Source of the DNA: Wurfbainia villosa
Taxonomy: Eukaryota; Streptophyta; Magnoliopsida; Zingiberales; Zingiberaceae
Assembly: GCA_025175895.1 (NCBI GenBank)
Contig: CM046004.1
Span: 12,511,011-12,575,010 of the forward strand
Direction: 5' to 3'
Length of the DNA: 64,000 nt
This document shows, piece by piece, positions 52,671-63,243 of the stretch (the first letter of the stretch is position 1; each line of letters starts with the position of its first letter). The notes beneath the pieces were generated by a model that was not told where the DNA came from, made no database searches, and saw nothing but the letters and a program-made list of their open reading frames with translations. Position numbers and translations under genes: made by a program.

Positions 52671-55600
52671 TCAATTAGCAGGAACGTGTGGATCATACAC
52701 GTAGGGATCCTTGGTATAGCGTATATACTCTTTTCCAGGTGTTGTAACTTTGACATCAGGAATTTGCTTGATGATGTCCCAATTCTCATTGCCCTCGAGA
52801 CAGCTCTTCAGTAGTTTCAGGCTGCATTGCATCTCGAATTTTCTGAAACTTCTGTGAGCGTTTGCTGTGTTGTTATGCTGCTCGATCAAGCCCGATAGCC
52901 ACTGCGGAAGCTGTTCCATTTCCTCTGAACATATCAACTTCAAATGCTGCAGCTTGCCAATATTCTCCACGCACTCCAATTTGGGACAATCATCAACCTC
53001 AAGATATCTTACTGATGGGATGTTGGATATCTTCTTCAACCCACTTCCATTTGTGACCTCGAGCTTGAACGCCACGGGGAGATTGATTATTTCTTCTAGT
53101 TCGTACATTTGGCGCAGGCACAATTCATTGAAGTTGGTGGCGCGGTAGAGACCTGCAGGAAGAGCCTTTAGCTTTGGACAGTCGATGAGAACACAATCCC
53201 TGAGACTCGGAAACAACTTCACTCCAAGTGGTGTTCCATGAGCAGTTAACTCCTCTACTCCATCGAACGTCCACTCCTCCCATTTAGGCATATCTTCGAA
53301 TTGGATCAGTTCGAGCTTGGGGAACGCCGAACTTCTTGATCCGAGGAATTGAGAACCGATGGTGGTTATTGCGCTTGCCCGTTCAATACTGAGGTACTTC
53401 AGCTGTGGCAATGTTCCCAAGGGAGGGAGCTCAGCGCAACATGCCAAACCAATGAGCTTCAAATATGCCAAGTTTGGAAAAGATTCAGCCAGGGAAGAGG
53501 ATATCATCCAGCTCGGGAGCTGTCGTCCCGGATACTCATCGAAGAGAAGGTCTACTATGCTTGATGAAGGCTGAGACATTTCGTTGCATATCCTCTCGGC
53601 TTTGCTAATTTGCTCCTCGCTCCATCCTTTTTCTTCTTCCTCCTCGTCGTCATCATCAGTACTGTCGTCTTCTGTTTCGTTGCCTGCATCTTCTGCCTCT
53701 CCATTTTCATCATCTTCTGCCTCCTCATTTTCATTTTCTTGTTTGGAGCCATCATCACTGCCATCCCCCTTCTCATTGCGTGCATCTTCATCATCATTGC
53801 CGCTAGCTTCTGACTTCGAATCGACTGTATCATCGGCGCCTCCTCCATTAGCTTCTTCTTCCTCCGAACCTTCTGATTCATCCTCCTCGTCTGAATCATC
53901 CTCATCTGGTTGCATCCATCCAAGCGTTAGCTGCTTAAGGAAAGGTTTGTCTGCAAGTGCAGAGGCTCCTCTTTCAGCCCTCTCAAGCCTGTAAATGCTT
54001 ATGCCTCTCAACCTGGAGAGATTTTTCAGCTCTTCCAAGTCACAGCCTTCGTCAGAGGTCGAGTCGTTTTGCCCCACCATAAATCCCTGAAGATTATAGA
54101 AATTTCCCAGCTTTCCAATGCCCTTGGGCACATAAGTCAGCAATGGACTATCTCTCATCTCAAGACATCTTAGATTATGCAACATAGTGATGGACTCAGG
54201 AAGCCTTTCCAAGGACTGACACTCCGAGATATTTAGAGTCTGAAGGTTCACAAGATTCCCGATAGTCTTGGGAATCTCACGAATGTTTGTCCCATCAAGA
54301 TCTAAATATCTTAAATGCAACAAATCCCCAATGCAATCTGGAATTTTTTCAATGGATGTGCTAGTGAGATCCAAAACTCGCAAGCGCGCTAATGCTTGTA
54401 GCACACTATCTTCAATAATCTTAGTTTTAGGGGAGTCCATGAGAATTAAAGTTCTCAAACAACCTTGTTTAAGAATTTGATCGGGTAACACTAGCTTGGC
54501 CCCCATATTAGAGACTGACAACCGGCGGATCTTTATATTATCATCTGTTTTGAACTCTCTGCCATGTCGATATAAAATCCCTTCCTCTCGCATTAAATGT
54601 GCACCGAGAGATCGGAAATGATCATGCATAGAAAAGTAATCCATGGACACATCTACAATTGCATCGGCTTCCAAGAGATTCCTCCATATTAACTCCCTAT
54701 AGATTTCCTCCCCTATATCTTCCATTGTTTTTTGTTTTTCAGTTGGAAGATCGTTCCTCAACTTATCGTTTTCATCCATAATAAGACCTTCGGCTACCCA
54801 AAACTGAACGATCTCCTTATAATACATATCTTTTTGAGGGTACAAAGAGCAATAAAGGAAACATTGTTTTAATCTAGATGGCAAGTCTTCATAACTCAAG
54901 TATAAAGGCCTCAGTTCTTCTTCAATCTGGTCCATCTTCCATGCATCGCTTTCAAGAACCTCCTCCCATTTTGCTTTATTTTGTTGGTATAAAACCCCTC
55001 CAATAGCTTTAATTGCAAGAGGTAATCCATCACATTTTTTAACAAGTTTAATCCCTATCTCTTCCAAACTCGATATCTCATCTTCTTCCTCTCCGCTTTC
55101 AAACACCAAACGTTTAAGTAAATTCCACCCACTTTCTTCATCCATTTTTTCAACTGCGTGAATATTTGCTGGTTTCATTTGTTTTACGACATTTTCCTTC
55201 CTAGACGTAACCAAGATCGTGCAACTACTTGCACTTTTAACTATAGGTTTCCTCAAGAAATCTATCCACACAGTTGCATTCCATACATCATCTAACACGA
55301 TGAAAGTGTTCCTCGTGAGGACAGACACGAGTTTGTTCTCCAATTCTGCTTTACTTTTTCCCTCAAAGTTTTCTCCTTTGGTTTCACTTCCTTCCTCAAA
55401 CCTAATCAGCTTCTTTAGCAAATCAGTTTCAATATAGTTCTTAGAAATATATAACCATTTTCTATTGGGAAAGTTCTCTTTGATTCTTTCATCCTCAAAT
55501 ATTTTGCTTGCTAGAGTGCTTTTTCCAATTCCCCCAGTCCCCACAACTCCAAAAACACGAGTTTTCTTTGGATTATTCTCTAGTATCAAACTAATTAGAT

Positions 55601-56147
55601 TCTCAGTAGCATTTTCAATTTGCGTTCCAATAATATCTCCTTCTATTTGTAGGTGAGATGTTTCTCGTGCAAATACTTTAGCATTTTCAACTGGTTCTTT
55701 CATTGTTTGATCCAAGTTATTTTTTATGAAACTATCATTTTTCAAAGCTTCCAATCTACTATTCAATTCAATAATTTGGTTGGCAACGTCATGACGAATT
55801 CCAAGACATCTAAAACATGAAAAGAGATAGCTGCAAGGGATGCTTACTGTTGATGAACCCGATGAGGCTTGAGCCTTCAATGCCTTCCCTCCTTCGATCA
55901 TACAAAGATCAATAACATCATCAGCATCATACATAATATCTTTCAGCTTCCTCACCCAGATATCAATTTCATTATTTTCATGCCTCTTCCTTTCTGCCTG
56001 GTGGAGATAACCATTGATTGTCCTTAGCCTGTCTTGGAGGATTTTAACTTCCTTATGGACTTTAAGCACTTTAAAGACCTCTGTCTCCACCATGTCTGCT
56101 GTGACTTTCATGAATCTCGAGACATAGAAATCTAAAACCATTGCCAT
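52671..56147 (-). CDS. CC-NB-LRR disease-resistance-type receptor with acidic LRR insertion
   Basis: Intracellular immune receptor of the coiled-coil NLR class: it senses pathogen effectors and uses ATP/ADP exchange as a switch (family knowledge). 1,158 aa, one exon. Start ATG at 56147 gives MAMVLDFYVSRF, typical of the family; the open frame reaches 12 codons farther only through a GTG. Rx-type coiled coil about 1-130 with YDADDVID (73-80). NB-ARC: P-loop GVVGTGGIGKST (200-211), kinase-2 FIVLDDVW (282-289), TILVTSR (310-316), GLPLA (374-378), CFLYCSLYP (429-437), MHD (507-509). LRRs about 560-746 and from 860 on. Between them is a Glu/Asp-rich insertion (about 747-840), followed by the expected GRQLPSWM. 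All key motifs are present, so it could be functional. A TATA box lies about 90 bases upstream. Specificity is unknown. Confidence 0.93.
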   Translation of the reverse strand: MAMVLDFYVSRFMKVTADMVETEVFKVLKVHKEVKILQDRLRTINGYLHQAERKRHENNEIDIWVRKLKDIMYDADDVIDLCMIEGGKALKAQASSGSSTVSIPCSYLFSCFRCLGIRHDVANQIIELNSRLEALKNDSFIKNNLDQTMKEPVENAKVFARETSHLQIEGDIIGTQIENATENLISLILENNPKKTRVFGVVGTGGIGKSTLASKIFEDERIKENFPNRKWLYISKNYIETDLLKKLIRFEEGSETKGENFEGKSKAELENKLVSVLTRNTFIVLDDVWNATVWIDFLRKPIVKSASSCTILVTSRKENVVKQMKPANIHAVEKMDEESGWNLLKRLVFESGEEEDEISSLEEIGIKLVKKCDGLPLAIKAIGGVLYQQNKAKWEEVLESDAWKMDQIEEELRPLYLSYEDLPSRLKQCFLYCSLYPQKDMYYKEIVQFWVAEGLIMDENDKLRNDLPTEKQKTMEDIGEEIYRELIWRNLLEADAIVDVSMDYFSMHDHFRSLGAHLMREEGILYRHGREFKTDDNIKIRRLSVSNMGAKLVLPDQILKQGCLRTLILMDSPKTKIIEDSVLQALARLRVLDLTSTSIEKIPDCIGDLLHLRYLDLDGTNIREIPKTIGNLVNLQTLNISECQSLERLPESITMLHNLRCLEMRDSPLLTYVPKGIGKLGNFYNLQGFMVGQNDSTSDEGCDLEELKNLSRLRGISIYRLERAERGASALADKPFLKQLTLGWMQPDEDDSDEEDESEGSEEEEANGGGADDTVDSKSEASGNDDEDARNEKGDGSDDGSKQENENEEAEDDENGEAEDAGNETEDDSTDDDDEEEEEKGWSEEQISKAERICNEMSQPSSSIVDLLFDEYPGRQLPSWMISSSLAESFPNLAYLKLIGLACCAELPPLGTLPQLKYLSIERASAITTIGSQFLGSRSSAFPKLELIQFEDMPKWEEWTFDGVEELTAHGTPLGVKLFPSLRDCVLIDCPKLKALPAGLYRATNFNELCLRQMYELEEIINLPVAFKLEVTNGSGLKKISNIPSVRYLEVDDCPKLECVENIGKLQHLKLICSEEMEQLPQWLSGLIEQHNNTANAHRSFRKFEMQCSLKLLKSCLEGNENWDIIKQIPDVKVTTPGKEYIRYTKDPYVYDPHVPAN

Positions 56148-56236
56148 TGTTGGTAGGAGAAGAGAAGAGAGGCAAGAGCTCACAAGTGGCGGGTAATTTT
56201 TATTTTCGTATGGAGAAAAGTGATGCTTTGATGAGC

Positions 56237-56243
56237 ATATATA
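56237..56243 (-). promoter_or_regulatory. TATA box of the NLR gene
   Basis: The minus strand reads CCTATATATGC, 90 bases upstream of the ATG at 56147. This spacing allows a leader of about 60 bases, typical of plant genes. It is supported only by sequence and position. Confidence 0.6.
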
Positions 56244-56753
56244 GGCAATTCACTTGAATGTAGAGAGTTCAAGATTAATTTACAGATTGAGTGGTTTGTC
56301 ATGGACGTTACGTCGGCTTATTGCAGGGAGGCTTTACCTATACGTTGTTGTTGATATTTTCACAAGTTGTACTTTTTTTTTTTATTATATGAAACTTTCA
56401 TGTGAATTTGCTCCATCGAATTCTATTTTAACATGCAAATTACAAATTTTAAAAGTGTGTATTCATGCCGAAGTTAGCTAGGTTGGCGTTGACTAATTAA
56501 ACCATTGACATAAACCTCAATGATTAATGGATAATTTTTTAAATATCTCCAACACATAGTAGTTTTTTTTTTAAATTATTGATGTCAAGAAGTTTTTAAT
56601 ATTTTCAAGAAAGTAAAAAAAGAAAAGAAAGAAATTTGTAATAATGTTTGTGAAAACTATATCAATTGGATTATATAGAAAATTTTAATTTTATTCTAAA
56701 TTATTTTTATTTTTAAAAAATTGTTCGTTCGTATTACTTTGTTAAGACAACCC

Positions 56754-56756
<3 letters not shown>

Positions 56757-56802
<46 letters not shown>
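56757..56802. repeat. (ATT)n microsatellite
   Basis: About 15 uninterrupted att units. It lies in AT-rich DNA upstream of the NLR gene. Confidence 0.95.
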
Positions 56803-56804
<2 letters not shown>

Positions 56805-57313
56805 ATCATTATATTGTAGTGGATTTCGGTAATATTATTTATCTTTATATTTTTACAAGTAAAATTATAATTTTGTTTCTAGACTTGTTAATTTATTCGC
56901 TTATGTCATTAAGTAAATGCATCATTATAAAGTACGAGTATAATAATAATATATTTTAAATATAATAAAATTAGAAAGGATATTTAAAAAATAAAAATCT
57001 ATTGGTAAAATAAATTTTTCTTTGTTATTTATTTTTATTCTGTTTAGTAAACTCATAGTCTTTTTTTAAAGAAAATAATTAAATCAGCTTTACAGATAAG
57101 CGTAGACCATTCCACGCAAAGAGCTCATCTAGGATAATTTAATAATTAAGATGGAATTATTTTAATTAAAATTGACTTAAATATATTATCAAATTAATTA
57201 AGATTTTTTTTTTGTCATTTTGTATTATCCGAGTAGGTAAGATGTCATGTTTAATATATAATATCATTGATCAAATGTTGGTATAGATAGTATTAATTTA
57301 AAAGTCTTCTTGT

Positions 57314-57430
57314 TGTAATTAATTAATTCAAATGTAAATGGTCAACATAAAAATTAAAAGCCAACTAATGAATCCAATTATGGTTGATAGAACTAATTAG
57401 GATATGCCTTATTGTAAGGCTATTTAGTCC
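57314..57430. repeat. Dispersed direct repeat, copy 1
   Basis: Shares tgtaattaattaattcaaat, caacataaaaatta, gaatccaattatggttgata and ggatatgccttattgta with 57771-57887. About 340 bases lie between the copies. It could be a duplication or the ends of an unrecognised element. Confidence 0.75.
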
Positions 57431-57770
57431 ATTATATATATTTTTTTAAATTCACATTAGATTTCTGAGCCTTCGATCTAACTAACGATTCAGTCCTACG
57501 AAAGTATTTTATCGATCATCAAAATAAATCCAGATAGTCCTCTAAATTCGATGGTGAAGTTCGACTTCCACGGTCGTATCATCCTTCTAAGATTGTCCAA
57601 TGCTGAAGTCGTATTTTGTCTGTGAAGACAAACACTAGACCCAGTCCATTTATTTCAGGGTCATCAAACATATATTTTTTTATAATCATAATCAAATATA
57701 TCCCAGTAAAAAATTAAATTGTATCATGAGATGTCTCTACGTTTTGCTATTGTATCGTGTTCATGTCAAT

Positions 57771-57887
57771 TGTAATTAATTAATTCAAATATATATTTTC
57801 AACATAAAAATTAGAAGTCTACCGATGAATCCAATTATGGTTGATAGGACAATTTGGATATGCCTTATTGTACCGTATTTAGTCAAT
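57771..57887. repeat. Dispersed direct repeat, copy 2
   Basis: Second copy of 57314-57430 in the same orientation, a few percent diverged by eye. Between the copies is a richer, non-AT stretch (57470-57650) that includes cgacttccacggtcgtatca. No coding potential was seen. Confidence 0.75.
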
Positions 57888-58559
57888 TGTCTCTATCGAC
57901 TGTTTGCACAGGAGTTTTGTTGCTCGGCAAGGCCAAATTTATGTAAGTTTATTGTACTAATTTTATGTTAGTCTATTACATATAACATCTTCTATTGTAA
58001 GGTAAAGTCCACTCCGCTTATCCAATCTCAAATATATTTTTTTAAAAATTAAAATCTAAAAAAGAATAAAACATAAAATATTTTATAGTTCTTTTGAAAA
58101 TAATTTTTTTATTTTTTTAAATATATATATATATATATACACACTCAACTCATTTGTGAATACTCGTAAGCATTTTTATTATTTATCGTTCGATCTTTTA
58201 AGATTCAAAGATTAAGCTATAGCATTTATCCGATTAGACGATGAATAGTTGAGATGCTCATGGATGCTAATGGATGAGTTGGGTAAGTTTTTCTATATAT
58301 ATTAAATTGATGATCGTAAAAAACAAACCTAAAAAAGGCTACAATTTTATGATTATTTAAAACCTCCAGTATAATTTTAGAAAATTATATACTTTTCAAT
58401 TAGTATAAATTTTGAACAGAGATTAAAATAAAGAATTACGAAGTTTATAGACGTGATTGTTGGTGCAATCGACCCAGATCACGATTGATCGGACTCGAGT
58501 TTTACTCGAGCGATGTTTTGATGTTCGACAAAAATATATGACAATGTGATTGTCATGGT

Positions 58560-58810
58560 AAAGACTAAGTCATGGGTACTTGACATGGAAAGTCCAAATC
58601 TTGATACTTGACATGTAAAGTCCAAACATGGGTCTTGACATGGAAAGTCCAACATGAGTTGGTAAGGGAAAGTCCAAGGGGAATATTGGCGGCGTAAAGT
58701 CCAAGGGTGAAGTCTTAGCAGCATAAGTCCAATGGTTGGCGGCGTAAAGTTCAAGCGGGAGTCTTAGCAGCGTAAGTCCAATGTGCCTTGGCGGTGTAAA
58801 CACCGTTAGC
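58560..58810 (+). repeat. AAAGTCCAA minisatellite inside the LTR
   Basis: Units of about 20-35 bp, each containing aaagtccaa or aagtccaat next to cttgacatgg / cttagcagcg / ttggcggcg. The same array appears at 63340-63740, and on the opposite strand at about 13630-13830 and 18640-18910. Confidence 0.85.
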
Positions 58811-58989
58811 ATGACAATAACCGATGAAAGCACCTGAAAGCTAGCGTATGGATGAATAAGTCATGGATGACTTGGAGAGATCCGATAGGCGTGAGACTGA
58901 TGGAGATGGCTAGAAGGGTTAGGTCTAGGCTAAGGGTGGTCTAGCAAGTATGGGGGCACCATACTTGGGTTAAAACCTCATGTTTGAGA

Positions 58990-59320
58990 TGTATCAGTCG
59001 ACTGATGGGAGTCAACTAGGGTTTGATTACGGGAATTGGCCTAGCAATCAACTGTCAGCATCGGATAGTCGATTGATGATCTGAGCAGTCGACTGATCTA
59101 GAGATCAGTCGACTGATGGTCGAGCTTTCGAGCACAAAAAGCCCTTCAGTCGAGTGATGAGCCCGAGCACTCGATTGATTGAGCCATCAGTTAACTGATG
59201 GCTATGATTAGTCGACTGATGGTGTATCCGTTAGACTTATTCGACGTGTTTCATGCCGTTGTGAGACAACAGCTACAGGGGTAGTCGACTAATGGTCCCG
59301 ATCAGTCGACTGTTAGGCGA
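58990..59320 (+). repeat. GTCGAC-type motif cluster inside the LTR
   Basis: About eight copies of cagtcgactgatgg-like sequence (some as agtcgattgatg or agtcgagtgatg) at uneven spacing. The core agtcgact is self-complementary. Related motifs occur in the LTR at 17562-19115 and again from 63946 to the window end. Confidence 0.75.
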
Positions 59321-59847
59321 AATCCACCCAAGGAGCAGCTTTAAAGGGAGCTCGTGGAGAGAGGATTCACCATCGATTCTTGGACATCTTTGGGGCGATT
59401 TGCTACTGCAAATCAGGGTCTCCAAGTGCAATTCAAGCAACCAAAGATCAAACAATCAAAAGAGTAATTGTAAAGTATTTTTCCTTGTAGCATATTTCAT
59501 ATTTGTATTTGCTTGTATCTACTTGTTTATTGTTGTAAATAATTGTAAGAGGTTTCTCCACCTACGGATTGTTCCGAGAAGGAGTTTATTGAATTAGTGG
59601 TGTGTGGTCGCATCGCTAGAGCTCGTTTGAGCTCGATCCGTGGAGTAGGAACCATTCGATTCCGAACCACATTATATCGATTGTCTTTGTATTGGGATTG
59701 TATATTTGTATTGTATTTTTCATATTCCGCTGCGTACTAACAATCATAGGCAAGCACGATCGAAATTCTTCCATCGACGACGAACGATACTATTCACCCT
59801 CCTCTAGCGGTCACGAGATCCCCTATAGTGATGATTCAATTTTAACA

Positions 59848-61055
59848 CTTACCAAATTTTATTTCAGTTAAAACTTAATTAAGTCATTTAAATCGAACAT
59901 GAGCATAACAACCATTTTTTTTAAAAATAATGGTATGCATTCTTCAATTTAGTTTTTAGCTCAAAACTTTAATTCTGTCTTAAATAATTATTTATCTGTT
60001 TTAAACCTTTTGGCTCTAATAAAAACAAAGTATATTTTTTTAAAATTAAAATTATTTTGCCCTTGAAAAAGATAAAACAAGAACAAAAAGAATTGATAAA
60101 TATTAGTCATAAACTAATATTTTTTTGTCAAATTGCTTTTTTTGATAATTTAATGATTTAGACTTCTAGTCTGACTAGTTTGGAGGAGATCAGCTCAGAC
60201 CATGGAAAATTTTCATTTTAGCATCGTAAGTGATTCAAATGTTATTGATGAATATTTATGCGGTGTAAGAATCAAACCTTCATTACATCGAATGATTCCA
60301 TTCCATCGTTACTAATGCATCACATGCTAGGAACTATCATATTGTCATCATGCCTAAAACAATAGTCATATCAATTTGAATGATTAATGGATAAGATCAA
60401 AATGTACAATATAATAAGCTCCAAAACAAAAAATATCAAACAAAATGATTAATTTTTTTTTTACTGTCTTTGTTTTTCCATTCCTTGACTTTTAATAAAT
60501 TGCCAATTGTTCATATGATGAATTTGAAATACCTAACGATAGTTTGAAATTATTATGATAGGTACAATATATAAATTATATTATGATACATCTAAATGAT
60601 CAAAATATAGTCATATTTTATTGTTAATTAGCTTGTCTTTTGTCATAATACTTTATATAGGAAATCCTAGTGGCTAACAAATTAAAAATAGATGACCTAA
60701 ATGATTGTAGAACTTTCTAAGTTGAATTCGTTTATAAAAAAAATAAGTAGATGAACATGCTGAATCATATTAGTCATTTCTTAATGCTATGTATCCATAG
60801 GGATATTGATTATTGAAAGTGATATTTTTAATTAATGATGACAATCCAATTTATTTGGATGTGAATGCTCATAATATAATCGAAGTAATTTTCATTTGTA
60901 CATATCAATTCATGGGAGTAGATTAGCAAGGAAGTCAGTACTGTGGTATTATTTATATATAATGTTCATAAACAATGTGTTTAGCTAGTATAGCTTAATG
61001 TATTTAGTTGGCATTAGTTCATGAATGATGCGCTAATGGTACCACATGGCTAGAT
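59848..61055. other. AT-rich intergenic stretch
   Basis: No open frame of note, no recognised repeat and no RNA gene. It includes simple AT-rich sequence and short poly-T runs only. Confidence 0.5.
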
Positions 61056-62879
61056 CCATAACTCGGTCAACATAATCCTCTCTATGATACTCGGGTGATA
61101 TCAATTAATACGAAACAAATACTTAGTTCAAGATAGTCAATTGGTGTCTGAAGTCGGGTCGAGAGGGACGACTCTCAGCCAAGTCTTATCTAAGTCACGT
61201 AAAAGATGCGATAGTTATAACAGTTCAAGGGTCACAACCACTAAAGATGCATTAGTTACAACAGTCTAAAGGATGCAATTGCCATCTTAAAAGAAGTGAC
61301 AATTATGTCATCCCAAATGATGTAATTGTGCCTTAAAGACTATGGCAGTTATAGTAGGTCAAAAGAGGAAACCATGCTTTAAAGGATATGACGGTCATAG
61401 TAGGTGATGAATATTGAATATAGCAAGTTGAATCTCCTTTGAAGAGTTAATGATTATAGATCCCCTATAGAGTGAGCTCATTATTATACAAGGTAATAGT
61501 GACAACATGACAAAGGAGGAGGGGGGGGGGGGTGTGGATTAATATAGTTCTATTTTTCTCTACTACACTTTCTCTGGCCTCAAATCTGACTTCAATATAG
61601 GAGGGGCTTAGCCAAGGCATGCCTTAACTCCCCTTCTAATCTCTTTCTATTCTTTGAGCGATCCAATGCCAGAGATCTTCATCTGAGTCCCTACGACTAT
61701 GCAAAAGAGTCATAGCCAATTCTTTTGAAGTTGATTTGATTGAGCAGAAGATAGAGAGCACAAAAACCTACCTCAGACGTAAGGAGTCAGGCTAGCCTAC
61801 CTGACTCAGGGACTTACCTCAATGATAGAGAACTTAAGTCAGCTTATTACAACTAATGTGAAGGAGATTTTGCAACGACACACTGTCAAATCCTATAGCA
61901 GTACCAAAAGGAGTATCATATCTCAGGGAAAATAATTACGGGAGTCAACAACTTGGGAATCCCTCCTATGGACCCTAGAAAAGGGAAGGTTGCCCTAATA
62001 AGTGAACGGAAGGAGATGTTGATTCCTTGAGATACTCCATTTTCCTTTGAAATCCTACTCGAAGAATTTCCAATTTATTTTTGGCCATTATAGATTGGGG
62101 AGTATACAAGACCTTCAAACTTGGAAGATCATCTTGGTCAGTTCAAAAATGCTTCTCTTTTGCATCAATGTATTGATGGGGTGAATTGTCAATTTTTTCT
62201 AATGAACCTAGCAAGGACAAAACAAAGACGGTTTAATCAATTAAGGCAAAATTCTATCAGGTCTTTCATGGAGTTTAGTGCCATATTCCTAATCATTTCT
62301 CTAGTTGTAAGCGATACCATAAGACATCTCTCAACCTTTTTACAATGAAGCAATGGAATTAGGAGTCTCTATTGGAGTACATTCAATGCTTCAATTGAAT
62401 CACCTCAGATGTGCCCTCCGCTACCTCTGACATCCTTACTTGCACATTCTCCTAGGGGTCGATGGGAGGAGACTTCTTTATATTGTTGGTAATTTCAATT
62501 ATAATGATCTTTTAGGAAGGGCTGAAAAATATATCAATGTAGAGTAAATTTAGCATGCTCGAAATGGTAAGTATGATCCTCTTGGGCCATCTCATATTCA
62601 AAGGAGGGCCCTACCCTTGCCTCCCTGAAACTTGGTATCAAAACCACTCCACATTTATGTCTTGGTGAAAGCTAGAGAAAAACTGACCATCTAAGTGTAG
62701 AAGAAAATCTCATGTGGATGACAACACAAGGATGCTTGAGTCAACAAAACTCTCAAGGGACAAGATATTTTTGTATCTTACATTAGGTATATAGCCACTC
62801 TACTCAGTCATGTTATAGGATTATTGGAGAGATTTGCCCAACATCGCGGCACCATCAACAAACTTGGACACTTGAACAA
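61056..62879 (+). mobile_element. Decayed Ty3/Gypsy fragment
   Basis: A leader with ctttctctggcctcaaatctg and a purine/pyrimidine pattern typical of plant Gypsy elements (about 61560-61620) precedes a gag fragment at 62035-62348. A G12 run sits at 61521-61532. Repeated phrases such as gatgcgatagttataacagt / gatgcattagttacaacagt (61200-61270) suggest the LTR U3. The LTR edges and pol were not found. Confidence 0.6.
62035..62348 (+). pseudogene. Gypsy gag (retrotransposon gag domain) fragment
   Basis: Reading on the plus strand gives TPFPLEILLEEFPIYF, then IGEYTRPSNLEDHLGQFKN, and FLMNLARTKQRRFNQLRQNS with SFMEFSAIFL. This is the conserved order of the plant Gypsy gag domain (capsid-forming). 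A stop interrupts it before IGEYT and another ends it at 62348. It is a remnant of a virus-like particle protein and not host coding sequence. Confidence 0.8.
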
Positions 62880-63243
62880 TGTTGGTGCAATCGACCTCAG
62901 GTTAAGATTGACCAAACTTGAGTTAGGCGCGAGTTGAAATTTGATGTTTGACAATATGACAATAGATTAATGACCAGTGAAGGATGGTATGAGACATCCG
63001 AGGTTGTGTGATGAAGAAGAAGATTGTTGGTGTAGTCATCATTGGATTGGGTTGACCATGATGGATGTAAGGTTGATGAAAAATGATTGAGTGAGAAGTC
63101 AAGTAGGTCAAGGTGACTGGATACTTGAAAAATGAAGAAAGCCAAGTGGATCAGGTGTTGGTGTAATTGGCCTAGGTCATGATTGACCGGACTCGAGTTT
63201 GACTCAAGTAGTATTTTGATGTTTGACAATGTGTTGGGGAGAT
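62880..63243 (+). repeat. Iterated LTR-head modules
   Basis: The LTR start phrase (tgttggtgcaatcgacc or variant) occurs at 62880, 63025, 63156 and 63244. The last two are 88 bases apart, the same distance as the head duplication in the LTR at 17562-19115. Between them are diverged copies of the first part of the LTR (gactcgagtttgactcaag, attttgatgtttgacaatgtg). Confidence 0.75.

Larger units (their letters stand above)
58458..59847 (+). mobile_element. Solo LTR of the gag-only element family
   Basis: Starts tgttggtgcaatcgaccca, as the minus strand of the LTR at 17562-19115 does. It contains the same modules in order: the aaagtccaa array (about 58560-58810), a GTCGAC-rich tract (58990-59320), then ggagtaggaaccattcgattccgaacc and the end region with ctattcaccctcctctagcgg. 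No second LTR or interior adjoins it. No matching 5-bp flanks were found, so the right edge (..ttttaaca) is approximate. It lies on the plus strand, opposite in orientation to the copy in intron 6. Confidence 0.75.

Noticed and set aside
53584..53994. Plus-strand serine-rich frame of 136 codons opposite the NLR
   Set aside because: It is the antisense of the GAA/GAT codons of the acidic insertion, which read as TTC/ATC and TCA/TCC on the other strand.
56148..56183. Longer NLR open frame beginning at 56183
   Set aside because: The codon at 56181-56183 reads GTG on the minus strand. The first ATG is at 56147 and gives the usual family N-terminus, so the 12 extra residues were left out.
58479..58833. 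Minus-strand frames of 87-91 codons
   Set aside because: They fall inside the solo LTR and follow its aaagtccaa repeats.
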